DNA of 64,000 nt from the NCBI GenBank assembly GCA_010093515.1, contig MU001670.1, positions 494,129 through 558,128 on the forward strand. Reading direction: 5' to 3'. The notes beneath the pieces are model-generated. The model was not told where the DNA came from. It did no database searches and saw only the letters and a list, made by a program, of their open reading frames with translations. Position numbers and translations under genes: made by a program. The DNA comes from Lineolata rhizophorae (Eukaryota > Ascomycota > Dothideomycetes > Lineolatales > Lineolataceae). Of this stretch, positions 10,469 through 21,556 are shown piece after piece (the stretch's first letter is position 1; each line of letters begins with the position of its first letter).

Positions 10469-10880
10469 TCACAATGGGCCAAGAGGTACTTCAATGAAGG
10501 GATGAGTATAGCTGATGTTCGGAAATCAATAACTTAAGAGGGAACTTAGACGGAGTGGTCGGTCTACTGCTATAGGTTTAGCTTGCACTACTAGCAACGG
10601 ACTTTTCTGATCATGTTCTATGCTGGATTCTTGCTCGTTTCCAGTGGTTTTTTTAACCTCATAATCAGCAACTGGAGTTCAAATAACGAAATTGTGATGT
10701 CAAACGCAATACAATTATCCCAGTGAAATAAAAGGGCTCCCAAACTAACTATAAAGCACGTAGAATAGCCCAGGACAATTTCCCTGCTCCAACTGCTCGG
10801 AGGTTTCCAAATGATGGTCAAGCAATGTCACCGAATACCCAAGCCGCGAAATTCACTGTAGATGGGCACTCCACAACACC
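10469..10880. other. Convergent 3' intergenic region
   Basis: This is the gap between the 3' ends of APC10 (plus) and the large unknown gene (minus). It is AT-richer than its surroundings with no supported gene or structure. Confidence 0.5.
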
Positions 10881-13800
10881 CTAGTCTGTAGCCGACAAAT
10901 TTGGAATGTAACCCACGAATTGGCAAGGAGTATTCCGGAACACGCCCCCTGTCATAGTAGCTGACAAAGGCAGACATACACTCGGCACTAGCTGATTCTT
11001 AGGTAGCGTATTCAGCAAGATCTCATTTAGAAGAGCTCTGCGGATATCCTTCTCTTCAGCCTGCCTTTTAGGGGATATCCTCTGGTTACAGCTAGACTTC
11101 GTGGTATCCGAGTCATCCAGGTCGGCTTTGGACATGTTTCGGCGATTGCCTTCTAAACCCGGCGACATTTCCGTAGTGTCAGGTAAGACTTGAAGTGCAT
11201 TTCGTCCTTGCAACCCTTTTAGTTTGTCTTTGAAGCCTAGTCCCCTCCTTATCTCCGGTGACCGGCCTATAATCCTTTTGAACTTCAGTGGGCGGCAATA
11301 AAAATCTTCGTCCGTGAAGCCAGTCAATTTAGTTTTCAGCAGCGGGGTGTCCGGAGTTAGAGATAGAGTTAGGGACTCATCCGTGGTCTCAGAGCCTCCA
11401 TCGGACATAGTATCCTCGGTGAGTATCGGAGGCGCCGTAAAGGATGTGCAGGCTCCTTCCGATCTCAGGAGCCTTTGAATACGATAGAACCTTAAGCAGT
11501 ATTTGTTCTGCAATGTCTTTGAACTGCCTCGATCTAGCGGGTGTGCGCCTTCGCCGATTACCTCGCCCGATGCGAGAAACTTTGCTTCTTCCGCCGACCA
11601 TTTGTTCAAGTTACTATTTGTACGGTATGCAGTCCACTCGATCTCCCTAGGTAGCCTGTGCGTGTCCTTGGGACGTTGTATTGGGTTCTCATCTTTTCGT
11701 CCGGGTCCCTTAGTTGTGTTACCAGAAGACCACTTATGTTCCCCGGTTGATCTCCCATTACTAGGCCGGCTAGAACGTCGGTTTAAATGCTCATCTAAAT
11801 GATAATTTGAGCGCCGATTGTAGCGTGCACCAGAATTGCCTTTTGAACTCTTATTCGAGGATTCGTTCGACTTATCCTCGGACCTTTCATTTGAACCACC
11901 GTTGGAGCCTTGTTTTGCTTTTCCCTTTGAGGCTTTGCTTGAAGGTTTATTTGAACGCTCATTGAGAGCACCGCCGGATGAGCCGTCTTTGTCCTTGTCA
12001 TTGTCTCTTTGGGCGCGAAATTTCGTGGGGAGTGAGAGTAGTTTGCGACGCCACCGTCTCTTCCTAGACTCAACTTTCTGAGCCGTTTCGATTTCTCCTG
12101 TCTCGAGATTCACGGGCGAGTCCTTACGTTGGGAGTCCCTGCTTGACTCCCGCCTCATTCGTATTCGGGGTCTCATCCTTTTCTTAATACTTCCAGGTAA
12201 GGCCTTGAACCGATCCTGAGCGGATCCAGTCGGCTCCAGACGCGGGTAGTCATATGGAAAAATTTCACACTTTGGAATTTTTGGCCGCTCCTCCATGTTA
12301 GGAGACGCTTGGTGCATGAACGCCATATACAGTCGGGAATATTCCACGTAGTGAGCCCAAGCAGTCTCGTCAGCATAGTGTACCTGGTAGTCTCCTACGC
12401 TTGAATGTGAGAATGCAAACCGCTATTACCTAGAAGATATTATGTAAAAACTTACTTTCAAAGAACAACAACGCAGATTGACGGTAGGTTAGACTATTTG
12501 GACCGTTCCCATATTCCACGAGAATCTGGTCCGTACGCCACGTCCATAAAATCAGCGCGTAGAGGAATCGGATCAGATCTTGGATTTCCACTCGTCGCCC
12601 CAAATCATTGAACATGTCCGACCAGAATGAAGCTGTACGGAGCCACTGATGCATTATGTCGGTTACGAAACCCGCAGATTTCAAGATGAACAAGGCAATC
12701 CCAGGGTACCACTTGTGCTCTTCGAGATGCTAATTGTTGTTAGCTGTAGCTCGTTCTTGTCCGAGGAGTTTTGCGCTCGATAGAAGCGTAATGTATCCGC
12801 TCTCCAACGCGGTTAGACATTTGGCTAAAACCCACCTGGAGAACCATATCAAGGCAACCCATTGTCTGCGCGATGATACCTTGTTCTTGGATATAGCCTG
12901 GGCGTAATTGCACTTCGAACGGAAAAAGGAGGCAGCATGTCCTCTCCCAGTCTGAAAGGTCGCCTTCGCTTTGGCTACCCAGCCGACGACTTTCCTGGAC
13001 CACTACTTGATATTGCAGTTCATCAAACAGGCTGTGCCGGGTGGATATACGTTCTATTCGCTGGATGACATCAGAGACAAGGGCCGTTACGCTTCCAATT
13101 TTCTGCGTGTCCTCGGGTTTGACGTCATCGCGTCTCCAAAACAACTGCAACGCTTCTTTCCACTCTTGGGCCCGGGGTTGAGATGGCTGTCGTTCACCAA
13201 TTAATTCCCTTGCTTCATCCAGGACTTGGGGAGTTATATCTTGATGCCACGGGGATGATGGAGACCTGGTCGGTTTATCTTCATCGGGAAGCAAATAGGG
13301 ATCACCTAGATCAAGCGGGGGATAATCCTTCCTGTAAAGACGGCTAAGAGAATGCAACGAGCATTCAGAACCCGAAGAAGCTTGGTCATGACCGTTATTG
13401 GTACCAACGGCTTCCGCTTCATCAGGCCCTCGGAAGCAAGTTTGTTCGCCGGTCTCGAAAACGTCTCCTACGCCAGACTCCGCATGCCGTTGTTCATTAT
13501 AGAGCACTTGTGCCTGTTGCCGACCCCTACCAAACTCAATTTGTGGGAGTATGGGAGCACGGCTAAGCTGGCCACGCTGTGAGCTGCGATCTGAGAGAGA
13601 ACTACCCGCGCAGGTAACTTCCCAGCTACCCTCGGAGGTGGTATCCGTTCTCGACAGACTCGTATTATAATTCCACGGCCATTCTGTGAGGAATGGACAA
13701 CCCTGGAGTCCTCCTCTCTCCCTTGTGTGTCTGTAGATCCGACTAGCGTCTTCGATCTGATCTTTGATCCGTTGTACCCAGCCTCGCGAAAGCTCCTAAA

Positions 13801-14593
13801 TTCGCGTGTGGATGAGCTTACATTGGTGCTCACTTTCGTCGTCCAATTCGTACGAGAATACGCTAGCCCAGCTAGCTTGACACGACTCGCTCAATGACTC
13901 TGCCGCTTCGCTTCTGGGATGCATGCGGAAAAATGCGGACATGTTCTTCCTCAGAGTCGTGACGTCAAAAGTTCTTCGACGCGCCCTCTTGTGGCAAACG
14001 AGAGGACGAAACGTAGGAAGAGGACAGAATGTTCGGAGACTGATATCTTCTGGTCGACAAGGTGGCATTACCACCGCTGTTCTAATGGCTTTAACCCGAA
14101 ATGTTTAGTTGAGTGGGTAGCCATTTGACGAATTCGAAGTTCAACTTACTTCAGTTAACGATGACTCAGGAGTTGGACCTAAAAATTCGTTAACTTCACC
14201 CGCTTTCAAATTTGATCCAAGTTTGTATAGAGGTGTAAAAATGAATAGATATACATACCTCAGAAACGATGTGTTTGTGGAAAACGAATGCCTTATAAGC
14301 GATAGACTCTTGGAGCGATGTGGACGTTCAGAGGAAGCAATGCAAAGTGGTTGATGAAAATAGGGCAAGCTGCGTAACATACCTAACCAGTAGGGACCTG
14401 CCGTAACACGTGTCTGGAATAGGTAGTGGCGGTGCGGATGCACCCTTGAACTCGAATCTGGCAACTTCCCATCCGTCTTAGGTAGCCATGGAAAGACTAA
14501 CAAGGAAGGCGGTGCTAAGACTTGTTTATACTTGGTACCCGATCGCTCAAAGATTGCCGTAACATCAACACTTTGTACAAGCCACCTAACCAT
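10881..14593 (-). CDS. Large unrecognised multi-exon protein
   Basis: I do not recognise this gene. The 3' half is well supported on the minus strand. An exon ends at 12836 (donor GTGGGT), the next is 12729-12456, and the last is 12394-10881; phases agree (0, then 1). A long upstream frame (about 13797-12837) reads LSRGWVQRIKDQIEDASRIY and then Ser-rich sequence. A possible first exon starts at 14593 (MVRWLVQSVDV) and ends near 14388 (donor GTATGT). Exons between about 14390 and 13800 could not be phased, so the 5' end is provisional. The middle is globular and aromatic-rich (HLEEHKWYPGIALFILKSAG). The C-terminal third has a basic Ser/Asn/Lys repeat region (repeated SNE/SNK/SNR units, about 11.75-12.0 kb). 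No catalytic motif was seen. Confidence 0.55.
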
Positions 14594-14894
14594 TTGAAAC
14601 TAATCTCAAAACCTAATACTGCACGTTTTTATATACAAATGTACAAAGGGAGTAGAGTTTTCCTGAGTTCCAAGCGCAGCTGTAGAATGAGCGCGTGAAA
14701 TGAACTTTAGGCAAACGAGGAAGGAAAGAGTGAGAACCCCACCGGATGTAGAAGGGAGCTATACTCACCATCAAGCCAACAAGTATCATCTGCGCCAGAT
14801 TTATAGACAAGCAAGAACCTCTGTCCGGGGGCTCAAAGTTATATTTAGTTGAGCCCCACAACCCCTTCACACGCCCTCTCCAATCATTCCATCC
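14594..14894. other. Intergenic
   Basis: This 300-bp gap lies between the possible start of the large unknown gene and the 3' end of the alcohol oxidase, both on the minus strand. Nothing specific was seen. Confidence 0.4.
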
Positions 14895-17491
14895 CTACAA
14901 ACTCGCCACCACATTCCCCGCCGCCTTCGCTCTCCCTATGCCCTTACTCACGCCCCTCGAGATCCAGTCCGAAATGGCCATGTTGGTAACCATGGGGTTG
15001 ACGCCGCTCGCGCTCGGGAAGACGCTCGCGTCGGCCACGAACAGGCCATCAGTGCCCCACACCTTGCCGTGCGGGTCGACGACGCCCCGTCGCGGCGTCG
15101 CCGACATGCGGCACGTGCCCATCTGATGCGCCGACCCGAAGAAAGTGTCCCCGTGGGGCAGCCCCCGAGCGCGCAGCTGCCCCAGCCACGCCTGAAAGGC
15201 CGGGTCGTTAATGCCCGGGTCGCCGGCGTCGGTGTTGGCGTCGGGACCACTGCTGGCGGCGGCGTCGTCACGGCGGAAGACCGGCAGACCCGGGATGGGG
15301 CAGATGATCTCGCGCGCCCCGTTCACGTAGTGGATTTTGGCGGCGCCGATGAGGCCTTGGAGGATATGCTCGCGGTCGAATGTGGAGGTCGTGTAGCGGA
15401 ACCTCGTCCGGCCATCGGCGGGGTCTGGATATACTTGTCCCCCGTCGCGATCTCGACATAAGGAGAAATAGGCAATCATTTTCGGGAGCTTGGCCACCAC
15501 CATCTTGTGATCTAGGCCACCGGTCCAGAGCGGGACGCCGAGGAAAGAATTAGGGACCATGAACATGTTCTCGATCTTGGCGCCGTGACCCTTGCCATCT
15601 AGGTTTTCAAACTCTTGCACCACGGCGGTGACGATGGGCCCTTCCCACGACTTCACGTCTTCATCATAAACACCAATCATGAAAATGACCGGGTGAATGT
15701 GCAGGTTTCGTCCCAACTGAGGATTGTTGATACCGGAACGGAGAAGTACCAAGGGGCTCTGCATAGTGCCCGCAGAGAGGATGACCCGAGAAGCCTTTAT
15801 AATGACAGGCCTCTTAGCTGCGTCGGGCGATGGCGTCGTGTTCGGCGTTCGTTGAGTCCATGTTCCCTGGACGCCAACGGCTGTCTTCATCCCGTTTCGA
15901 TCCTCAAATAACATCTTCTCGACATCAAACCCTTCTATAAACTTGGCACCGGCGCGCGCCGCATCAGGCAACCATGTCACAACGGTGCCTTGCTTGATAC
16001 TTGAAGAGCAGCCATACCCGCAATACCCACACCAATGAGGCCGGGCGCCCGAGTTGATTGGGCAGGGGTTATGGGCCCAACCAAGCTTTCTGGCACCTTC
16101 AAGGAGGTACGCGTTCGCTTTGTTGTGATTGATGCCTTCAGTGGATGCGCCCATGTAGTTGCAGACACGGTCAAGACAGCTCTGGTACTCGGCTGATGTG
16201 AAAAAGGGAAGGCCGTCCTTCTCTGCCCACTCTTTGCGGACGAAGCCCTGCGTCTGTAAACACACAGCCCAGTTGATAACACCGCCACCACCCCAGGCCT
16301 GGCCAGCCCAAGTAAACGCACAATTGTCCTCGCCTGCGTTCTGTTGTTAGTAAATCCAATCCGTACTTGCAAGGCAGTACCGAATGCCCGGGAAAATAAA
16401 CCGGGAACAACTCACTCAGTAGCGATCCGCCTTCCATGTGCAAATGTTCCAGGGCTTCAGACGGTCCCATGGGGAAATGGTCCGTAGACCAATGGTATCC
16501 CTTGTCCACCACAATGACCTTATGGCCAGCCTCAGCCAGGTTCTTCGCGCATACTGCACCGCCGCAACCACTCCCGACGATCACGACATCCGTTTCCAGA
16601 ACTTCCGGCGCGCTGCCCTGGTTGGCAGGGATCTGGATAAATTCGAAGTCGAAGCTCTTCTCGAGCCTTCTATCGACCGGAACATCCGGACAATCGACAA
16701 TGCGATTCAGAGTTTGGCTCGACTTCAACCAACAGACCTTGGAGAGCACTGAGAACGACCGGCCAAGCTGCCGGAAGAGCTGAAGCCGTGCATTGTTCCA
16801 GGACTGAACGATGGCCTCGCGCACATGGACTGGTTGGTCTGCGATTGGCGTGGCGTAGCCAGTGAAAAGCAGGGAGCCTGGACGCGAGCTATGTTTATAC
16901 CCAACCGATATTTGGTCAACGTCAACGAACGACTTTTTAATATGGACCTCGGCCCAGATTCGGTAGGCAGTTCATGCAACGCGCCCTCGCACCGTCACAA
17001 ATCGCGAGTTACGAGCACGTAGGGGCAATCAATAAAATGATGATGATATCGTGGTAATTTGTAGAGGTAGGTGTGGGGACCCCGCGCTTTACTCACTTTA
17101 GCAAATTAAGCACGCCGGTCAACTGCTTCCGAGCATCGGCTGGCATCTGCGCGAGCATCCGCCAGGCGGTCGGCTTGAACCCCGGATTGGACGATGCACT
17201 CTCCGCCAGGTAGTCCCGCGCTAACGCGGTACGGTCCTGGTCGTTCGCAGCATCCGCACCAGCGGATTTTGGCATGCCTCGGGCAAGAGTCCCAACGACA
17301 TCGTCAAATCCGGTCGCCATAACGGGGATGGTCGAGCTCGGGTCCCCTTCCGATACGATCGAGGGCACTACTGCATCTGCGATGGCGAGAAACGTCCGCC
17401 ATTGTTCGGCGGTCAGAGGGTCGGCGGTGGATAGCGGAGGCAAAGGGCTCGGCGCCGGAGCCGACGTTGTGACGGAGGGGACCTTGTCCAT
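14895..17491 (-). CDS. FAO1: Long-chain fatty alcohol oxidase (GMC family)
   Basis: Three minus-strand exons, 17491-17097, 16888-16416 and 16333-14895, give 2307 nt and 768 residues, near the family's usual 740-760. The enzyme oxidises long-chain and omega-hydroxy fatty alcohols to aldehydes with O2, releasing H2O2; fungal forms sit on peroxisomal or microsomal membranes. The FAD-binding motif VVIVGSGCGG lies at about residues 234-243, with EDNCAFTWAGQAWGGGGVINW after the second intron. The C-terminal GMC signature is GSAHQMGTCRM (His near 692), followed by VADASVFPSASGVNPM (Asn near 735). The helical N-terminal domain (TAEQWRTFLAIADAVVPSI) is typical of fungal and plant FAOs. Intron 1 is long (208 nt). 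A quasi-palindrome and CCTCGG cores lie upstream and may serve regulation. Confidence 0.94.
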
Positions 17492-17706
17492 TGGGCCTGC
17501 AGTTCGCGGAACACGAAGATCGAATACGATCTAAAAACTAGCGGGGGATGCTCCTGCAAGCCGCAACACCTACGATGGGAGTTTATAGAAGTGCTTTGCT
17601 AGGAACTCGGTTTTTTTTGTGTCTCTGGATAAGTAGGAGGCCTCAAAGGTATTTTAATTCACCCTCCAAAGAAAAGTCCCACTCACTTTGACCGAGGAAC
17701 AACTTT

Positions 17707-17733
17707 CCCCGCACCCTTTAAAAGGATGCGGGG
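17707..17733. promoter_or_regulatory. 27-bp quasi-palindrome upstream of FAO1
   Basis: The arms ccccgcacccttt (17707-17719) and aaaggatgcgggg (17721-17733) pair at 12 of 13 positions around a single central base. It lies 216 bp upstream of the FAO1 start codon. It could be a dimeric regulator's operator or a hairpin, and the factor is unknown. Confidence 0.5.
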
Positions 17734-17793
17734 CGCCAGATCTCACTTGAGTGCCTAACAGTGAGGGCCAATAGTAGTAGCAATACCTACGTG

Positions 17794-18347
17794 TACTCCG
17801 TACTCCGGCACGGGATTAGGAGGTGGGCTGGCTGAATTTAGACAGGAATAACCATTAACTGGTGGCAGTTTACTCCGTAATGATAGGCGTGAGGGGCCGT
17901 GGCTGACGGGTCGGTACTAAGCAATCAGTGCCGAGCAACGCGGCAAGAGGCATGGAATCTGGGCTCCTTGGCGGGCGCATATTGGACGTCCTCTGCGGCT
18001 GTGGCTTGAGCCCAGTTAATCGAGCAGAGTGCAAGCGCCCCATCACGAAGTACCGAGACCTCGGAGTTTGGCTTCCCATGTTTGTCCCGAGTGGGTGGAT
18101 CAGTGGAGAGGCATAGGAGAACTTTACAGAGGTACGAAGTGCGGAGTCTACTTCCGTATAGCTAGGTGCTACCTAATCCGCCATGCAGTACAGAGCGCTG
18201 GTCTTGACCCGCTACCGAGGGCAGGCTTGCTGAGGGATGTACTCCGTAGGCGGGTACCTCCTACCGACGCATACCTATATTATGCACAACGCATACATAG
18301 TAGGTACGTAGGTACGGAGTAGTAGGTGTGGAGCAAAGTACGGAGTA
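17794..18347. repeat. Cluster of five TACTCCGTA motifs
   Basis: Exact copies lie at 17794-17802, 17871-17879 and 18240-18248. Reverse-complement copies lie at 18313-18321 and 18339-18347. Three more copies in the window lie at 44795-44803, 44979-44987 and 63954-63962. All are intergenic. Such short dispersed motifs are known to be common in Pezizomycotina, but their function is not established. Confidence 0.8.
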
Positions 18348-18680
18348 TGAGGCGTCCCACCACGCCCACGTTCGCTGGCACGGCGGTGCGTCAGCCTCGA
18401 CTTGCTTACTACGTAGGTAGCCTCGCCACCGGTCAGAGCTGCCCCAAGAGACACCCGGCGATGGAGCCATGGCAGGAGCGGAAGGCGGCGGGCGGAGTAA
18501 CGGCGGAGCCTTTTGCAGGAGATCGGCGGAGCGTTGGTCGGGTGCGGAAGGCAACCTAGGGGCCCCGTCGCCGCCGCCGTCGGAGGCTCCGTCCGCCGGC
18601 GGCCCTAGCGATGGCTGGCGTGCGAGGGGAGGGGCGGAAGTCGGCGCCGGCCTCGCAAGCAAAGAGTGACTGCCACCCAT

Positions 18681-18710
18681 AGGTAGGTAGGTACATACCT
18701 ACATAGGTAC
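18681..18710. repeat. GTAGGTA/TACCTAC stepping repeat
   Basis: A 30-bp run of near-tetranucleotide repeats reads aggtaggtaggtac and then atacctacataggtac, giving partial dyad symmetry. Related strings occur at 18299-18318 and 18409-18420. They share the TAC/GTA vocabulary of the TACTCCGTA cluster beside them. Confidence 0.6.
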
Positions 18711-19875
18711 TGCGCTGCACCATTCCGTTGACAACGGCTCTTTGGCCAGAAGCCGATTGGCGCTTGCCCGGAGGCGGCGCCGGGGCCAATGAGCGGTGGG
18801 CGGGCGCGGCCCAATCAGCGCCCGAAGGCTTATCTGCGCCGCGACCAGGGTCCATAGCGATGTGCGGGTCCGTCGCAAAGCCGCCGCGTCTCCTACGCAG
18901 AGATGCGGCGCCGGCCCTGCCACACACACTCACACCCGCTCAGCTGCTGCTATCGCGCCAGAGGCGGCTCAAAGAGGGACGCTGTGCGACCGTTTAATTG
19001 CAACGCGGCGCGATAGGAGCCGTGACGGCTGTCAGCGCCCGCTGTTCCGCGGCTGGTGGCGGGCTCGCGCGCGCGCTGCGGCTGCGCGGTCAACGCAGAA
19101 GTCCCCCGGTCGGCCGGCGGCCGCCCTAGCCCGCGGCCAAGGATTAGGACGGGCAGGGGAGCGCGGTCAAGTCCCTTGGTTCCCGAGACTCTCCTGTTGA
19201 CCGGGCCCTATACGTCGCGGTCTCGACGCCGCCGCCCGCCGCCCCGAGAGCCGTGGTCCCATAACCTAAAGCAACCCATCGTCCCATTCCCGTCCCCCAG
19301 CGCCATCACCGCTCCCTCAACTGTTCTCGCCCCGCCGCCATTCGCCGTCGACTGTTCCTCCCTCTCATCACGACCCTGACGGCCGCCTTCACTTCTGTGC
19401 TTGCTTTTCTTTTCCCCGCGACGCGTCGTTATCCGCGACTGCGCCGTGAGCTCAGGTTTGGCCGTGCGCTGTACCGCTGCGTCCCTTATCGGGCATCATC
19501 CGCACCTGCCCGCTGCATGTCAGCCGTCGCCAATCGCCGCCTCTAAACGCCATCCCACGGCCCGGCCCTCGAGATAGAGCTCGCTGCATCCGCCTGTCGC
19601 CTACTGCCTCGCTCAACGCCTCTGCGCTATTTACCTCGTGCCTCGCGTCATTGTCGTCGCTCGACTGTCGACGCCCGCCCAGTCGACTTCCGTTTGCCTC
19701 ACCGAGGGATTACGCACAGCCGAGTGGCGCGTCGTCACCGCCTCAACACGTCTCAGCCTAGGATAGCTGCCCTCTCCTATAAGACCGTTGGCAGCCTCTT
19801 TCCTGCAACGTCAACTGTCCTTCGGACTTTCGGGGGTTTCTCGCCTACCACTCTTCGTCACACATCTCGCTCGCC

Positions 19876-21556
19876 ATGACAGCTCCTTCTCCTACGGTTG
19901 TGTCTCCGCCGCCACAGCCCTTTACCAACTCGACCCAGTACACTTTTCCGGGCGCATACCATGCATCATCCGTAAACACGAGCCCCGCCAACTCAACTAC
20001 TGTTTCGCCTACGTCACCTCGTTCCACCCACCATCATACCTCGTCCACAAACTCTGCGAACGGGGTCGTTTCTCGGGTACAAACTCGCCAGCTACGGGCG
20101 CCCAAGACCCCGCTCTACGTGCCAGCCGTACTCCGACCAACCGAGAAGCCTATCAGGCATTCGCCGCCGAAGAACGGCGGTGAAGTTGGTGCGAGCGAAG
20201 CTGGTACGCCTGTCGATGACGGGCGCTTTGCGGGAGCGGCGCGACGAGGGACTGCGGATAGTAACGAGTCGGGCCTCACCAGAACGAGCAGCGACTCATG
20301 GGGAGAGGAGTCGTTTGGTCCAGTAACAGGGCCGCCTACGAAGGCGCATTGGAAGGTACGTGAAGCTCGTAGTTTTTCCTATTCATCTGATTTCCTGTTA
20401 GTATATGCTTTCCCCACTATCCAGCACCGCCATCATTCCGGTTGTCTCCTTTGCCATGCGATCTATCGCATGATTGAATTTTGTACGTTCTGGATTGTGT
20501 TGTCATTGCCTGCTTAGAGTGGTGGTGCGACCGGTCGGTACGGCAAGCAGATGCTTGCGCGAGGCAAACGGGTGTGGTCCCAGTGCTTTCTCGTCTGGAA
20601 TCCGCCTGGAAGTTCATTTCACGAGATCTGCGCGTTTCAGACGGCCCGCCCTTTAAACTTCCTGAGCTTCCGCCCGAAAGTTTAAATTTCATGCATTGCT
20701 TAGAGAGTCGCGTGCCATTTTGCGATCGCATGTCTCGGGCTCATCTGCTCTCCTTCCCTTTTTGGTCTTAGCATGCCTGTTTGGCTCCACCCCACGCAAG
20801 CTCTGCTAGCGTGGGGGGCGTTGCCGGACCCACTCACGTGCCTGTGGTCCCGCTTCGCTTGGCTCGCTTCTGCACAACATCCACTTTTGGCCAAACACAA
20901 GCCTTTGTTTTGCTCCCACCGCCTTCGCGCGCCTTCAATCTGCCGTTTCTAAGACCCTTTCGCCCCACTCGTCTTACAACCTTGATCCTAAGCTACGCGA
21001 AAGCTTCGGCCTATCACCATTGTTCCGCCCTATAAGACTCAACATAATGTTTTCATGCTTGGCCGAGAACCTGGGGTCCACAAGCTAACGTCACTTCGTA
21101 TAGCCTGACAACTCTACCGATGTCTGCACATCCCCCACCTGCAATAAGGCCTTCCATTTCTTCGAGCGCCGCCACCATTGTCGGCGCTGCGGCGGCGTCT
21201 TTTGCGGGCAACACTCCTCTGCTGCCGTCAAGCTTGATCACTCTGCTCGCTTCCACCCTGGCGCCCGCTACCACCGCGCTTGCGACAATTGCTGGGCCGA
21301 ATACCGCGACTGGGAAGCGGCGCGCATCTCCCGCTCCAATTCTGCAAGCTCTGGCTCCTGCGATATGACTCCACGTAGCGCTGGTGGCGTGCCTGATGGC
21401 GCCGGGAACAAAGCTACCCCGCTGGCTAACAGCTCGAATTCCACTATGGGCGGAATGAAGATAAAACATGTTCAGAAGGGTTTCGGGGATGGTGCGCAGA
21501 AGGTGGGCAGCGTGGCGGGGAGTGTGCCGCGAGATTGGAGCTGGAGCACGTTCTGA
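19876..21556 (+). CDS. FYVE zinc-finger protein
   Basis: Two exons, 19876-20355 and 21104-21556, give 310 residues; donor GTACGT, acceptor CGTATAG with branch GCTAAC, phase 0. Residues 1-160 are disordered, Ser/Thr/Pro-rich, with the motif LYVPAVLRPTEKPIRHSPPK. Residues 161-225 form a FYVE-type finger: CTSPTC (168-173), the signature ERRHHCRRCGGVFC (181-194), and RACDNC (218-223). FYVE domains bind phosphatidylinositol 3-phosphate on endosomes and vacuoles. The first Cys pair is spaced by four residues rather than two, and the upstream WxxD motif is not evident, so lipid affinity is uncertain. The C-terminus ends VPRDWSWSTF. The intron (20356-21103) is 748 nt, far longer than others here, and exactly separates the disordered part from the finger. 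Confidence 0.92.

Larger units (their letters stand above)
17492..19875. other. Divergent intergenic region, FAO1 to FYVE gene
   Basis: This 2.4-kb region separates two divergent starts. The FAO1 side (17.5-18.4 kb) holds a 27-bp quasi-palindrome, CCTCGG/CCGAGG cores at 18059-18064 and 18215-18220, and five TACTCCGTA motifs. Stepping GTAGGTA/TACCTAC strings follow to about 18.7 kb. The part from about 18.45 to 19.4 kb is GC-rich with overlapping open frames on both strands that look compositional. The last 500 bp are pyrimidine-rich and probably the FYVE gene's 5' leader. Confidence 0.6.

Noticed and set aside
18261-19379. Several overlapping 90-140 codon frames on both strands
   Set aside because: GC-rich promoter or leader sequence with no splice support and no protein motif.
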